64,000 nt of DNA, from positions 35,415,369-35,479,368 of the forward strand of contig CAMTDV010000027.1 of NCBI GenBank assembly GCA_947069175.1. Reading direction: 5' to 3'. Position numbers and translations under genes: made by a program. The notes beneath the pieces were generated by a model. That model did not search any database. It worked only from the letters and a program-made list of their open reading frames with translations, and was not told the origin of the DNA. Origin of the DNA: Scalesia atractyloides. Its lineage: Eukaryota > Streptophyta > Magnoliopsida > Asterales > Asteraceae. Every line of letters starts with the position of its first letter. Position 1 is the stretch's first letter. This document shows positions 44,738 through 56,700 of this stretch, piece after piece.

Positions 44738-45790
44738 GTTAGGATCAGATAGAGCTAATTTGAGAACTTAAGAAACATTCTAACATAACACATTTCTTCT
44801 AAGCATAAAATGCAAAAAAATGAAAAAAAACGCAAATTTCTTTTTTTTTTTTGGAAAAATCAAAGCTCTTTCTATAGGGTTTTTTTTAGGATTTTACAGA
44901 CGTAGTTTATTGTTAGTATTTTATATACATATGTGTATGTATTAATCTTATAATATACATAGTGTATATTGTCAATTTTTAACTATACATATATGTATAT
45001 ACATGTTTAAAATTGAAAAATAAGGGTGGTAAATCTATTATTGAGGTGAATGATAAAGTATATATATTAGGATTTAGTATTAGTATTTAGGATTTAGCGT
45101 TATGGTTTAGTTTTAGTGTTTAGTATTAGTATTTAGGTTTTTGCGTTAGGGTTTAGCGTTAGTATTTAGGGTTTAGCTTTAGGGCTTGAATTAAGGTTTT
45201 GCATTATGGTTTAGCTTTAGGGTTTAGCATTAATGTTTAGCTTAGCTTTAGGTTTAGCATTAAGGTTTGGCTTTAGGGTTCAGCATTAGTGTTTAGTTTT
45301 AGTGTTTGTATTAGTATTTAGGGTTTAGCTTTAGTGTTTAGCGTTAGTATTTAGCATTAGGGTTTAGCATTATGGTTTAGCTTCAGGGTTTCGCATTAGG
45401 GTTTAGCATTAGGGTTTAACGTTTAGGTTTTAGGTTTTATCATAAGGTTTAGCCTTAGGGTTTATGGTTTAGTTTTAGTGTTTAGAGAGTTTTCATTATT
45501 GTTATATGGTCAGTCCAATGCCCCTGTAATGAGCTCAATCAACATTCGTTTAACCCGGTTTTCTGTACTTCTTAGGTTAAGGATGTATATAAGATTGGCA
45601 ACATACACATATGTGTAGTTAAAAGATTAATAATATACACATGCGTATAAATCCAAAAAAACAAGTTTGTGTTTTTTACATTTTTTTTTTTTGCATTTTT
45701 TGCTTAGGGAAAATGTGTGGTCCAGAATACTTCTCAAGTTTCTCAAATAGGGTGCTCTTCTCTTAGGATCCCTACCATATGTATGTGTAT
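44738..45790. mobile_element. Foldback element 3 with ~75-bp inverted ends and telomere-like interior
   Basis: Left arm TTAGGATCAGATAGAGCTAA then TTTGAGAACTTAAGAA, CATTCT and ACATTTCTTCTAAGCA. Right arm (reverse complement) TAGGGATCCTAAGAGAAGAG, CACCCTATTTGAGAAACTTG, AGAAGTATTCT and ACATTTTCCCTAAGCA. Bounded by TA runs. No protein coded. Confidence 0.65.
45065..45485. repeat. Telomere-like degenerate array (TTTAGGG-derived)
   Basis: About 420 bp of TTTAGGGTTTAGC(A/G)TTAG(G/T)-type units, for example TTTAGGGTTTAGCATTA. The plant telomere unit is TTTAGGG; here it alternates with TTTAGCATTAGGG. It lies wholly inside foldback element 3. Confidence 0.8.
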
Positions 45791-46589
45791 ATATATAATA
45801 TAATATTATATTATGTTTTATGGAGAAGGATAACCAGAAAACCCATTAGAGTTAAGAAAACTTTAGAAACTTTGTTACAACCATTGATTTTTCAAGATCT
45901 ATGGTTCTCCTTTTTCCAAGCCAATATATCTTTTTTCTTTTTTTATTAAATTAGAAAATATAAAAAGATTTATGTTCTCCTATAACGTTATATATGCTAA
46001 GGGGATTTTTTAAAGTTAATGATAGATAGCATGACATAAGATTGTTCTAGCATGTATAACACAAATAGCATAACAATTAAGCATGTTAAAGGATTAAGTG
46101 TTTGCATAAGGTTATTCTATGTGTGTGATTGTGTATTTAATTATGAATACATGTTACAACCTAAATAGTGTTTAAGCGTAAAGTGGGTCAAGTATGAACT
46201 CAAGGTTTGAGAAGATTTTTTCACAAAGTGTGAGTGAGCGGTTTTGAAGGATAAAATACCAAAGTTGCCCTGAAAAGGTAAACAAATGTGTATGAGTATT
46301 TGGACTTAGAGATTGGGAATGTAAACAAAAGTTAGAAGTATGAAATTACATAAAAACATATCTCGTCTTAGACACTTATTCTGACACTGTTATTTGTTTA
46401 TGTTTTCTCATGAGTCCTGTCACTCATTAGAACTCCAAAATAAGGAATCCAAGACTTCATATATTCTCCATCTTAACACATAATATTCAACCATGAGTTG
46501 ATTGATATCATGGTTTGGTTTTGGAGATAAGTATCATATGTATATATATAAGTTATTATTAAGTATTTAGTATTTGTCATGTATTAGAG
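45791..46589. other. No supported gene; possible fourth foldback fragment
   Basis: TATGTTTTATGGAGAAGGAT after a TA run at 45795-45830 resembles the left arms of the preceding elements, and ATGGTTCTCC (45901) could be part of an opposing arm. Otherwise AT-rich. Confidence 0.35.
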
Positions 46590-47313
46590 ATAGGGTAATC
46601 CACTAACCTCAAGATTTCACCATTGCACAAAATCACCAACATAGTTGATGATTCGGATGGTCATGAGTACAAGAATGAAATACATAACTAAACTAATTAT
46701 TTTGCTAAGTAACCAAGTGAGGATAACTAGATAAGTGCTTCCAACATGGTATGGTCGGAGACTTGGTGTAGTTTGTTCACTTTGTTGCTTGGAAGTTACT
46801 TAGAAGTGTACAAGAACATAAAAAGAGAGGTATATGAACCCCAAGTTTCTGGAACAGAACCTTAACACAAGTTCCTCAACAATAGAACTTATTGGTAACT
46901 TGGTTTAGTGTGTAAAAGTTCCAAGAAACAAAGTATAGATAAAGCAAGTTCATAAAGTTAGCAAAAATCTTAACTTGGACCTCAAAATAGTGGTATACCC
47001 TCTTTGTTTACCTGGTTAAACATGTGGTAATACTCCTAGAGGTTATCCAAGGAGAAGGAAGTAAACAAGAATAAAAAGTGTAAGACGAAGCCCAAAACTC
47101 ACTGTTTTGAACTTAGAACAATCTACCCCAACTTAGAATTCTTGATGATTTGAGAGTGTTGGAGAGAGTGTTGGAATGTGGAACGTGTTTAGGAGGTGGT
47201 AATGGATTGTATTATAAGTGGGGATTAGGGATTGGGAGTAAATGAAGGTAGTTGGGAGTTAGGAAGGAGGGAACTAGCTTAAACACTCAAATTCACGCAT
47301 TTTTTATGTTAGA
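46590..47313 (-). repeat. LTR fragment, minus strand
   Basis: On the minus strand a pyrimidine-rich CACTCTCTCCAACACTCTC segment and an AATACAATCC stretch look like the promoter-leader part of a long LTR. It is cut at 47314 by an LTR on the plus strand. Inferred from composition; no ends. Confidence 0.35.
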
Positions 47314-48022
47314 TGTGACAACCGGCAAAATTAATGGTAATTCCGTACAACTTAACAACTATTTATACGTTTAATTGCATTCATTTGTGGCTTAATTTGT
47401 GCTTGATTAGGCCATATAAGTCTAGAATTTGTAGGACATATCTAAACTTGACAATTGGTATTGTTACATCCGTCACGTCGCGAGGAAATGATTAACTATT
47501 TCCTAATATGTTGGCGAAAAATGCTGAAAACACTATTCACCTGAACACGCTATTCATGCCAGCAAGTTTGAAAACTGTCTGAAACAACTAACGGTTTATA
47601 CAAAGCATATCATCTCAAATACATGAATAAAAACCCTAATTAGGGGCACAAATTGCAATGATACTTTACTATCTAGAAACTGCTTACATTTATAAATTGT
47701 CCGACCCACACTAATATAATAGTTATACTTGTCTGCTACTTAAAATTCAGCATTTGCAATGTCAACAAAGCTTGTAAATGTTGGTAATCATCCTAAACAA
47801 ACCTAAGGATATCAATGGAATATCAAAGACATCGTTCCCGGTAGTATAACGCAACTTTCACATATTGTCTGGTAATGAGCCGACAAACAATCTAATGATA
47901 TTTTTATCATTATAACACCAAATGTACTAGTCTAATGAACTAGTTAGAAGTTGTTTACTACCTTAAAACATCATTAAGCTTATAATCATGCAAGAACTTG
48001 GATGATGATCAAAATATCTAAG

Positions 48023-48023
<1 letters not shown>

Positions 48024-48078
<55 letters not shown>
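48024..48078. repeat. (TA)n microsatellite
   Basis: About 27 uninterrupted TA units. Confidence 0.95.
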
Positions 48079-48083
<5 letters not shown>

Positions 48084-49543
48084 ATACATCCTTCACCAAA
48101 TTCGGCCATATGGGGGCCACAAGATAACCTCCAACTTGACTTGTGTTGATAAATTATTAGAACAAGCATGGCTCATGGAAAATCTTTGAACTTGAAAGAT
48201 TTGCAACAATTATAAGCAACTAACCACCACCAGTTCCTTACCATTCCTACATTCAAACTTAAAAACCAAACTCCCTCTTCTCTCTTCTCTCTCTCTCTAA
48301 CTTATGGCCACCACCCACTACCCTAAACCACCCATTTTCCACCATTAAACACGACATTTCAAGCACTTACAACCTCTTATAAGTTGATCTAAAGATGATG
48401 AAAGTTATAGATGCACACTAGGAGCTTGTTCTATCCATTTTGAAGCTTCCACATCTTCATCCTCTTCATTTGATTGTTTTTCTAGCCTTGTGCTAAGTTG
48501 TAAGACCACTTAACCTCATTTTCATACTTGTTATGTTATGTAGAATGCTAATGTAAAACTTGATCATCTTGAACTTCATGAAAAATAAAGCTTAAAACCC
48601 TAAACATAAATTAACAAGCTTACAAAAATGATGTATTATGTCTTGATGATGTTGGTTAGTGTAAACTAGTTGGCATGAACTTGGTGACTATTGTAAAGTA
48701 GGTTGTTTAATACTATGATCATATAAGAACATGCTTAAAAATGATGATCTAAGCATCAAGATGTTTAGATCTTACAAGATCATCACCTTCATGATTTATG
48801 AACTTACAAACTAAACTTGAAAGTGATTTTGGACAAATATAACTTTTACAAGAAACTAAAATGATAATTATTAGACTAAGGATCTTAAAAAGTAAGCTAA
48901 ACAAGCTTATTTATATGGGTGAAATAGTTAAAGATCATGAGAAATATTGTTAGTTTTTATGGTCTTGTTAAAATATAAAAAGTGTGGTTATTTTTAAAAG
49001 TTTTTGTTAAAAATATATATATAAGTTCATGGAAAAATGAAGGTATTCATGTAATAAAATGTGCATGCAAAGTTGATTATGGAACTTGATTTGAGTTGAT
49101 GATGATTTCAGGATTAAAACATGGTTTAAATACATTTTAAAAACGTGGAAAACGCTATAGTATAGGGGAAACTATGGAGAAATTTTCTAAAATCCTAATC
49201 GTGATTAAGGTGTGATTAAAAGGTGATTAACATGACTAACACGATTAATGACCTTAATCATAACTAGGCAAATCTTGATGGAAAAGTTTAAGTCTTAAAC
49301 TCCTAAATAAATCACTTAAACACATATGTATATTTTTATAAGTAAAAATGGAAATTACATATATATTTAGGATGAAAAATATATAAACTTAGAAAATCCA
49401 TCATATGTATATATGTATAAATGCGTTTATGTATGTATTAGAAGTTAGGAAATTCTAACTAAATAAAATACATAGCATATGGAAAACCTCCTAGATACAT
49501 GCACTTATCCTTCAAAACTCGATACTTAGAAAGTTGTCAAACA

Positions 49544-49575
<32 letters not shown>

Positions 49576-49578
<3 letters not shown>

Positions 49579-49638
49579 CATAAGTTTGCTTTTATATATA
49601 TATATACTATATATATATATAAAAGCAAACTTATGTCA
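49576..49638. repeat. Perfect hairpin with TA loop
   Basis: TGACATAAGTTTGCTTTTAT is followed by alternating TA and then its exact reverse complement ending AAAGCAAACTTATGTCA; the arms are at least 19 bp plus TA pairs. Confidence 0.9.
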
Positions 49639-50417
49639 TATCTCTACACGCGGACAACAGACAACACGAACATCGGACAAACCGTTACATAAATAAAGAT
49701 ATTGACGAAATAATATATATCCGAAACTGGCACAAAACATAATATAAGTTCGGTAATAAATTATATACATCGTCGTCGACAATGATCGCCATACCGTCAT
49801 GACGAGGAACGGGTACACCTTACCGACGGCACTTGGGCGCTCTCGATTCGATACGAAAATGTGTATTAATGACTCCTACAACGAACTCTAAAATAAATAT
49901 ATTTTTAGACCTTTGATAATATATATATATTTTTTTAATACTCCTAAATTCCGGAAAGTAAAAAATAAATGGTCACTAAGTGTAAATACATAAGTATACA
50001 AGTATATTAATACGTATAAAAAACGTAAAATAATACACTTGGTGAAATTGCAAGAATACAAGAAATGTACATCTGCATATAAATACACCATAATATCAAC
50101 AATAAAATATACAAGTAAAGTATATACATGGTATACGTATACATATTAATACGCAAGTACATAGTAATGTACACAAATACACTTATTGAAGTATACACAT
50201 ACAAAGGACATTATACATGTACAACAGTTTTAATACAATGTTAAAATAAATATTATTAACTATTATATCTAGAAAAGATATACATATATATTAGTGAAAC
50301 AAATATATGCAATCAAACGAACATACTTATACATGTGATGAAGTTCACTATACTTAAAATATATGTTCGAAGAATATATATATATATATATATTAATATA
50401 TAACAGTAATGAACTTA

Positions 50418-50575
50418 TGCACGTGCGCGGCACGGAGACGCTTATGAGCTTGGCCACGGAGACTCAAATGGGCTACGCCCATTCTTACTTGTGCGAGCCA
50501 CAAAGACACTCATGGGCTAGGCCGACCCATACTCGTGCTAGGCACGAAACTCATGAAGGGTGAGGCCCATTCATA
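50418..50575. repeat. Three imperfect ~50-bp repeats, GC-richer
   Basis: Units share GTGCG(C/A)G(G/C)CAC(G/A)GAGAC, CTCA(A/T)(A/G)TGGGCTA(C/G)GCC and CCCATTC(T/A)TAC. Similar GGGC(T/C)(A/G)...CCCATTC text recurs at 50489-50510 and 50555-50572. They stand out from an AT-rich background. Confidence 0.6.
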
Positions 50576-51391
50576 CACATCATGAATGCAATATATATAT
50601 TAAAAATGAACATACGAAACATACACCAACATATTAATAATACCCAAGGATTCCAAATAAACAATAAATACAAACTTAACAAAGTTCAAGATTAGCAACG
50701 CGTACACGATCTAGTAGAGACCTAAGTGTCTAATAAGTTAGAACACTTGTAGATTGCATCGCGCGCTTGGATACCCGTCGCTAGCACTCACTTTATACGG
50801 ACACAAAACTGTGAGGTCTGTCCCCCTTTTCTTTTAAACGTTTTCGGTTTTACAACTCTCGGGGGGAAAATACATGTCATAATGGTATGGTTAAGATAAG
50901 GAATGAAACAACTAGATCAGGTACGAATAGGGTGGAACTTAAGCGCCATTAGTCTTTTATAAGACCAAGAAACAAGAGGGGTAGATCTATCGGGTACTGG
51001 CGAGCCCCACTCATGGGTCCGTGTGGCCACATGTAATGTCCCAGCCAAAGTGAATCAGTGCTAAATCGTCAAGGGTTGAGTGCTTCCTATGTCGTTATTA
51101 ATGTCCTTGCAAAAGATTAATGATCAACGATTTCATACACGCTTTATATACCACACTTTTATACTATAACTTTCAAATGTTTTTAAGATTCATTTGATAC
51201 GAACTCAAAACACATGAATTCACCAACTTTTGTTGACGTTTTAAACTTACATGTATTTCAGGAAATTAAGTGGATCATGGCACAATGGTTATCACGAAGA
51301 ATGTAGTTGTCAAGATACCAATGTCATCCGTTTTGAAGGGTTTGATCCATATATCTCATCCTTGAGTGAGATACAGGATCAAAGCCTTGGT

Positions 51392-52929
51392 TGTAATGCC
51401 CCAAAACTCAAATGTTTATATCCGCTAATATGTTTCCATATGATACAACATGAGATAAATTAGCTAGGCTCTTTAACCTAGTAATTTACTTAGTTAAACA
51501 AGTAATGGATGAAAGTTGGGACAATTGTGATCAAGTGACAAACATGAGGGGCCAAACTTAGAAATTTAACATGAAGTTTAGATTAAATAGGAAGTTTAGA
51601 ATTTGGTGTGAGTAGTGTGTGTTTCGTGTATAGAGATGGAGAAAAAGGAGAAATACTCTCAAAACAAGAATGCAAAATAGCCCCAGATCATGGTTAAACT
51701 GAACGATAAACCTTGCATGAATGATGATTTCTCACCATCTAGCTCTAAAAATCATACGGTAAGTTGTAATTTTCTGGTTTGGTGATTTTTTAAGAAGTGA
51801 GTTTATGATTAAACCATGAATTAGTATGAAATTAAGCATGAGTATGTGTTGGAATCACCAAATAGAACTTGCGTTATGAATGCTTTTAAGTAATTTGATG
51901 TTTGAAGTTGAAACCCACTAGAGGTGGTGAAGATGATGATAGAGGTGTATCGCCCATGTCCAATCCTTGTTCAATCTTTATGTGGCATGTTGTATGTAAT
52001 GGATTCTTGTAGGTAGATTGAATGTGATATGAATTTTAATGCTTTGATTATATTTGATAAATGAAAGTAAGTAGTAGGAAGATAGGCATGAAATACTTGT
52101 ACATTGTGCCTTAATTGTGGTAAGTACACCAAGTGTTTGATGAAATGCCTAAGTGACAATTTTAGATGAAATTGTGTGCAAGTGATGGATGGATATGTGT
52201 AGAATGTAACAATGAGGAAATTAATGATAGGTTAGCATGAGATTTGTATTTTGGATAAAATACTTGCGAGTATTAGTTTGATGAAATAATTTTGGTAAAA
52301 ATTATGCTTTAGGCTCCATAATTGAATGGTGCGGTGCACACCATATGTTGGGCTAGCTTCATAATGGTAATTTAGAAATGGATATGTACTAAACATATAG
52401 GTTGTGGACTTACTAGTAAAGGATGATGTTGGGATTATGGTAAATTGCTAACTTGAATGTAGTTGACAATTGTAGTATCATGAGAGCATAAAAATGAATT
52501 GAATTGATTATATATGTATGATGTAGTTTATTGATCATATGTTTGCATGTGTCCAAAAAACATGAGTATGAAATGCGTATGGTGTTAATACTATGGCCTA
52601 CCATATTAATATGGATACATGTTTATAAGTTGAATGTATGTAAGTAGGACAGTTGACTTTTTGAAAGTCAACAATGTATGAATAGCATGGTTAGGCTTTC
52701 AAACACAATTGTAAGGGTGTAGAAGTAATGTGTTATGTACTAGATGATTAATGTGATGTGTATGATGATAATTGAGTTGCATAAATGTGGAACAAGATAA
52801 CTTTTAGTCTATGCCTTATGTATGTGGTATTTGGTTGATAAAAAGTCAAGTAATGTGTGAATGGAAATAAATAAATGTTAGTATGAATGAACATGTGTGC
52901 TAAACATAATGTGATTGTGATGACATGAA
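51392..52929 (-). repeat. LTR fragment starting TGTAATGCCCC
   Basis: The left edge TGTAATGCCCCAAAACTC resembles the left edge of the solo LTR at 33272 (TGTACACCCCAAAAAG). Both have an AACTTGAGGGGC or AACATGAGGGGC motif about 150 bp in, so they are related LTRs in the same orientation. The right part ends against a copia LTR. No coding sequence. Confidence 0.45.
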
Positions 52930-53114
52930 AGGATAAAAATCACATTAGCATGGACTCAAGCACGAAAGGCTAACGGGTCAAGAGGAGGCGAGGAAGCAAG
53001 GGGCTAGAGCACAAACCTAAAACCCTAGGCCCAAAGGCCTTCCCAAGCCCAGCTATTACATGTTAGCCTCAAACCACTAAAGTGGCTAACGCATAAACCT
53101 AATAGGGCCTAACA
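52930..53114 (-). repeat. 3' LTR edge of the outer SIRE/Maximus-like copia element
   Basis: The minus strand starts TGTTAGGCCCTATTAGG immediately after a polypurine tract. It is Gly/Cys-codon-like GGGCC-rich. The distal end toward 52930 is approximate. Confidence 0.5.
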
Positions 53115-53125
53115 ATCTCCCCCTA
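53115..53125 (-). other. Polypurine tract of the outer copia element
   Basis: The minus strand reads TAGGGGGAGAT, next to the LTR start TGTTAGG. The same AGGGGGAGAT tract occurs at the nested relative (56255-56265). Confidence 0.75.
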
Positions 53126-53154
53126 GGTTTACTACAATAGTATTGCATTCAGCT

Positions 53155-55610
53155 TCAAGATCCTCCAGCTCCGCTGCCTCCAAATAGTGGACTTGGATCC
53201 ACATATAGCTTGTTGTTGATCACATTGGCCACAGCACTCGTCCAAGACTTGGCACAAGCTTCATACTTATTGTTTGTTTGGATTTGATGTTGACCCAAGA
53301 TCTTAATATTCTCTTTATGAAAACTTATTAGCTCCAGCGTGTCTTCTAATCGAAATATCTTTTCTTTAGTCACAACCACAGCCTCTGTCATCCTTAGATC
53401 ATATGCCCAGTAGCTAAAGTTCTTCAGCACTCCTCTAGGAAATTAAGGAGCAGCAGGAACAACTTTCTCTTGATTGGTTGGTGGCCATATGACTTCTGAA
53501 GTGTTTCTTTGATATGGATCACGAATGGCAGGGCTCTTCTTCAAATAAGATTCAGCTGTCTTCATGGTCGGAAAGTCGTGTGTTACTTCATACTCAAGTT
53601 TTAAATGAAACGCCCATCCTAGACTACGCTGATTTGGATCAAGATCATAATAAGGAGCTCACAGTAGACTTTTCAGATCAATCTTGGTCCATGATTCAAA
53701 CTGCGATTGTTTGGTGTAGTATTCCCTGTGTCCACTTTCTCTTGTCACCAACCACAACTTCCTATCATGATTATATCTCCAACACTTAACCTAAGATTTG
53801 TTTCCAGCCTTGTCGTAGAGGCTCGATCTCAATTCCATCACATAACGATCTGACGTTTTCATTGGATCCTTTGGTTGAAAGTTTTCATCAAGAGGATTCA
53901 AGTCTTGATTCTTCATAATAAGCATCTGTTTGTTGCTCTATCATTTTTGTGTTTGCTTTCTTTTCTTTGTTTGCTCATCAGCTAGATAAGTATTCAATCT
54001 CGCTTCTCTTTCAGCATCAGTTGCGGCCTTTTCTTCAGTAGTACGTTCGTGATGAGCAACATTCAAAGGATCATCGTCTTTATCTACAAATTCACTACCA
54101 AACTTCTTCTGCAGCTTTGCTTTCAGTTCATAGATCTCTGCCATTAGCAAACTTACATCACCCTTAAGTTGTTCAATTTCTTGATCTCTGATCATTACTT
54201 GGCTTTGCAGAGATGATATTTGAGCATCTTTTAATGCAGCATCTTGTTCTAATACTATCACTCTTCATTGCAGCTTTCTCACATTCACATCTTCATCATT
54301 ATCACTGTCTGATTGCTCAACAAACTTCATTTTATCTGCAGCGATTTGCATTGCTGCTTCATCGTGCTCTACAAACGACCATTGGAACTGTCGGCTTCAA
54401 AATGAGCGTCGCTAGAACTTCCAGGTTGAGATCCATTGGTTGCTTCGAAGATAGAAGTTTCTGGCATGTCTGTACTTGGGGCATCTTGAATAGATGGCTC
54501 ATGAAAGGTACTCGAGCTTGTGGGCTTAGGGTCAAGGGGTTTCAGGTTCAGTTCTCTATTTCTTCCTCGATTCTTGTTCTCTCACTGTATCATCATATGT
54601 CTGTATTTCTTCAGTAGGAATGATTTTGAGAAGAGGGATCCTAGAATCGCCCTTCAACGAGGCAAGCAACGCTTCAAGATTCTCTGCAGAAATCAGGTTC
54701 AAATCTCTAACAGTTTCCTCAGCTTTCTCAGACTCTATGTGTTCCAATTCATCCTCTGTCTCTTCATCGTAAGTAATCATTTCTTCCACTTCAGTTTAGG
54801 TGCAGCAACAACCGGTCTAAACTTTCCATGTTTTTCTAGAGCATATTTTCCAATGAACTGAATCTTTGCCATATCTCGTTGTTTGCACGCTGCTTCAAAA
54901 CAGGTTGGACCCATAGGCTTCAGAGTCAAAAAGTTTATGCTCTTCACCAGGTCTGGATACATCTCGTCAAGAATCATCTGAACAAACCTTGGATATAACA
55001 GGAAAACTTTCTTCTTGGGATATTCCAGCATGTTCTTCATATTGTCAAAAATAAATGCAGAGAAGTTGTAATCCCAGTTGTTCACCACAGCGACTAATGG
55101 AGTTGATTGTATCTGGTTGAGCTGATCCAGTCCGCCTTTGTTCTCACTAATGCATTGCAGAAAGATGTGTGCCAAAAATCTCCAATAGGGCGGGAACATT
55201 TTCTTTAAAACTGTTAGAAACGCGCCCTCATAGCTCATTCGTCGTAACGCTTGAATAACTCTGTCTTTGGCGTATGATGTCGGATGGTGAGCCTAATCAT
55301 CAATCTTTAATATCTCTCGTACGTCTGTCTCTGAATTAATAATACCTTTCTTTTGGATCTTTGACTCAATCATTCCTTTGCCACCAGCACCACTTCTCTT
55401 AAGTTTGGCGTTTATCCAAAAATCTTGAATCATATCTTCACAAATGACCGGATTTGTATTTAAGGTATTAGTGATGCAACAATTGTTTAACCCGAATATC
55501 ATAGAATGGAACATTTCGTAGTAATCGCCCGGAGGATCTAACAGAAAGCATGCCAGATTATGAAAGGGTTCAACATCGAGCTTACGTTTTTCCATTATCT
55601 TCTTCGTCAT
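53155..55610 (-). pseudogene. Post-pol ORF of the outer SIRE/Maximus-like element, broken
   Basis: About 2.45 kb. From ATG at 55610: LDVEPFHNLACFLLDPPGDY and NPVICEDMIQDFW, an in-frame TAG at 55293-55295, then MFPPYWRFLAHIFLQC, LYPRFVQMILDEMYPDL and FRPVVAAPKLKWKK. After frameshifts comes an acidic part (54789-54556), a coiled coil with a KLQKKFGSEFVDKDDDP end (54261-53941), SSLYDKAGNKS, VTRESGHREYY, SQFESWTKIDLKS and IWPPTNQEKVVPAAP. The end is GVLKNFSYWAYDLRMTEAVV through to FGGSGAGGS at 53155. The position, between pol and the polypurine tract, is where SIRE-type elements carry an extra (env-like) ORF. I recognise the family from Asteraceae retroelements but not its function. There is no convincing signal peptide or membrane segment. 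Confidence 0.65.
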
Positions 55611-55852
55611 TTTCTGCCGTTTTGAACATAAATGTTAAGTTTCATTAAACAAAGTAACTTAGTTGACCTTTTTTACCGTTCAATCCTATATCGAACGAGT
55701 CAACAGGTCAATAAGTCAACATTGTTCAAGAAAGGATCAAGGGAGTCAAACATACAGGTCAACAGTTCAAAAGGTTTAAAACAGTTTTGAACCAATCAAT
55801 AAATGAAGAAGTTCAAAACAAACTAAACTGGTCAACCCGATTCAAATGAACC
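55611..55852 (-). other. Sequence upstream of the post-pol ORF
   Basis: Rich in GTCAAC/GGTCAAC and TTCAAAA motifs; non-coding. It joins the outer element to 61401 across the nested insertion. Confidence 0.4.
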
Positions 55853-56254
55853 TGTAAGTCCCGAAAATCTGGATCTAACAACGATATCACACGATCACCA
55901 AGGATGGGCGAAATCCAAACTTGGTGATATTCAAGAAAACCGAAAAGATGAAAGAACAACACGAATCAACTTCAACACCTTGCACACGATTCTATTACTT
56001 GAACAAGCAAAACCGTCTGTTACAAGATGGAGGCTTTCTAGAGAAATCCCAAAAGTCTAACCCTAGAAATGACATAACCTTAGCTTATATACCTAGGGTA
56101 AGGGCATGCCTCTATGGGCTTGCCTGGCCCACATGGCCTATGGCATGCCCAAATAACCTATAAAGGTCCAAACCTAATACAAACTAACCCAGTTAACTAC
56201 CATAGACTGTTGCGTATATTTGATGCGTCAGTCTCACACTTCTAGGACCTAACA
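55853..56254 (-). repeat. 3' LTR of nested copia derivative (402 bp)
   Basis: Plus-strand edges TGTAAGTCCCG and GGACCTAACA. It aligns throughout with 60989-61400, including ACGATATCACACGATCACCA and CAAACTTGGTGATATTCAAG. Confidence 0.85.
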
Positions 56255-56265
56255 ATCTCCCCCTG
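56255..56265 (-). other. Polypurine tract of nested copia derivative
   Basis: The minus strand reads CAGGGGGAGAT adjoining TGTTAGGTCC. Confidence 0.75.
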
Positions 56266-56700
56266 GACTGATGCACCAAATTATCTTCATAGCATCAATT
56301 CAGCAACGTCTTCAACAGAGTCTATGGTTGTCGCTATGCTATAAGTGTTGTGGAAGTCAGTCTCACACTTCTTGGACCTCACACTTCGACGAACTCTCAA
56401 CACCGGGTCTCTTGTGGTTAGTTTCATATCAGGATCTTGATCAGCTTTGCTTGAAACCTCTTTGTCAAAAGGAATGCGAGAGGAGGAATCTCAGCAGCTC
56501 TTTCCTTCTTCAGTCTTTCTCTTTCAAGCAAGCAGGTTCACATATACTTCTCCAAATGTACTATCACTGTCAGACGATGACTGGCATCTGGTTCTTCTAA
56601 CTCAGGTACACTTTGTTGTTGTGATGCTTCATGCTTTGTCGGCAACTAACAGCATCTCAATTTCAGCAACCCCTGTTTCTTGATCTAAATCAAGATCTAC
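56266..56700 (-). pseudogene. End of a post-pol ORF in the nested derivative
   Basis: Minus-strand reading gives DLDLDQETGVAEIEMLLVAD, then SSDSDSTFGEVYVNLL. The final part is SSRIPFDKEVSSKADQDPDM, KLTTRDPVLRVRRSVRSKKC and ETDFHNTYSIATTIDSVEDV, ending AELML at about 56291. The last 70 codons are open. It is probably the C-terminus of a gag/pol-linked accessory ORF; family not recognised. Confidence 0.45.

Larger units (their letters stand above)
47314..51391 (+). repeat. Long LTR fragment(s), gypsy-like, plus strand
   Basis: It begins TGTGACAACCGG, similar to the gypsy LTR start at 458. It contains a CTCTCTTCTCTCTCTCTCTA segment near 48280-48300 typical of LTR leaders, and a GGGTCCGTGTGGCC segment near 51015. 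A (TA)n run (48024-48078), a 63-bp hairpin (49576-49638) and GC-richer repeats (50418-50575) interrupt it. No gag or pol; the 3' end is not identifiable. Confidence 0.45.

Noticed and set aside
45065..45485. True telomere or chromosome end
   Set aside because: Units are degenerate, short in total length and enclosed by the inverted arms of a foldback element.
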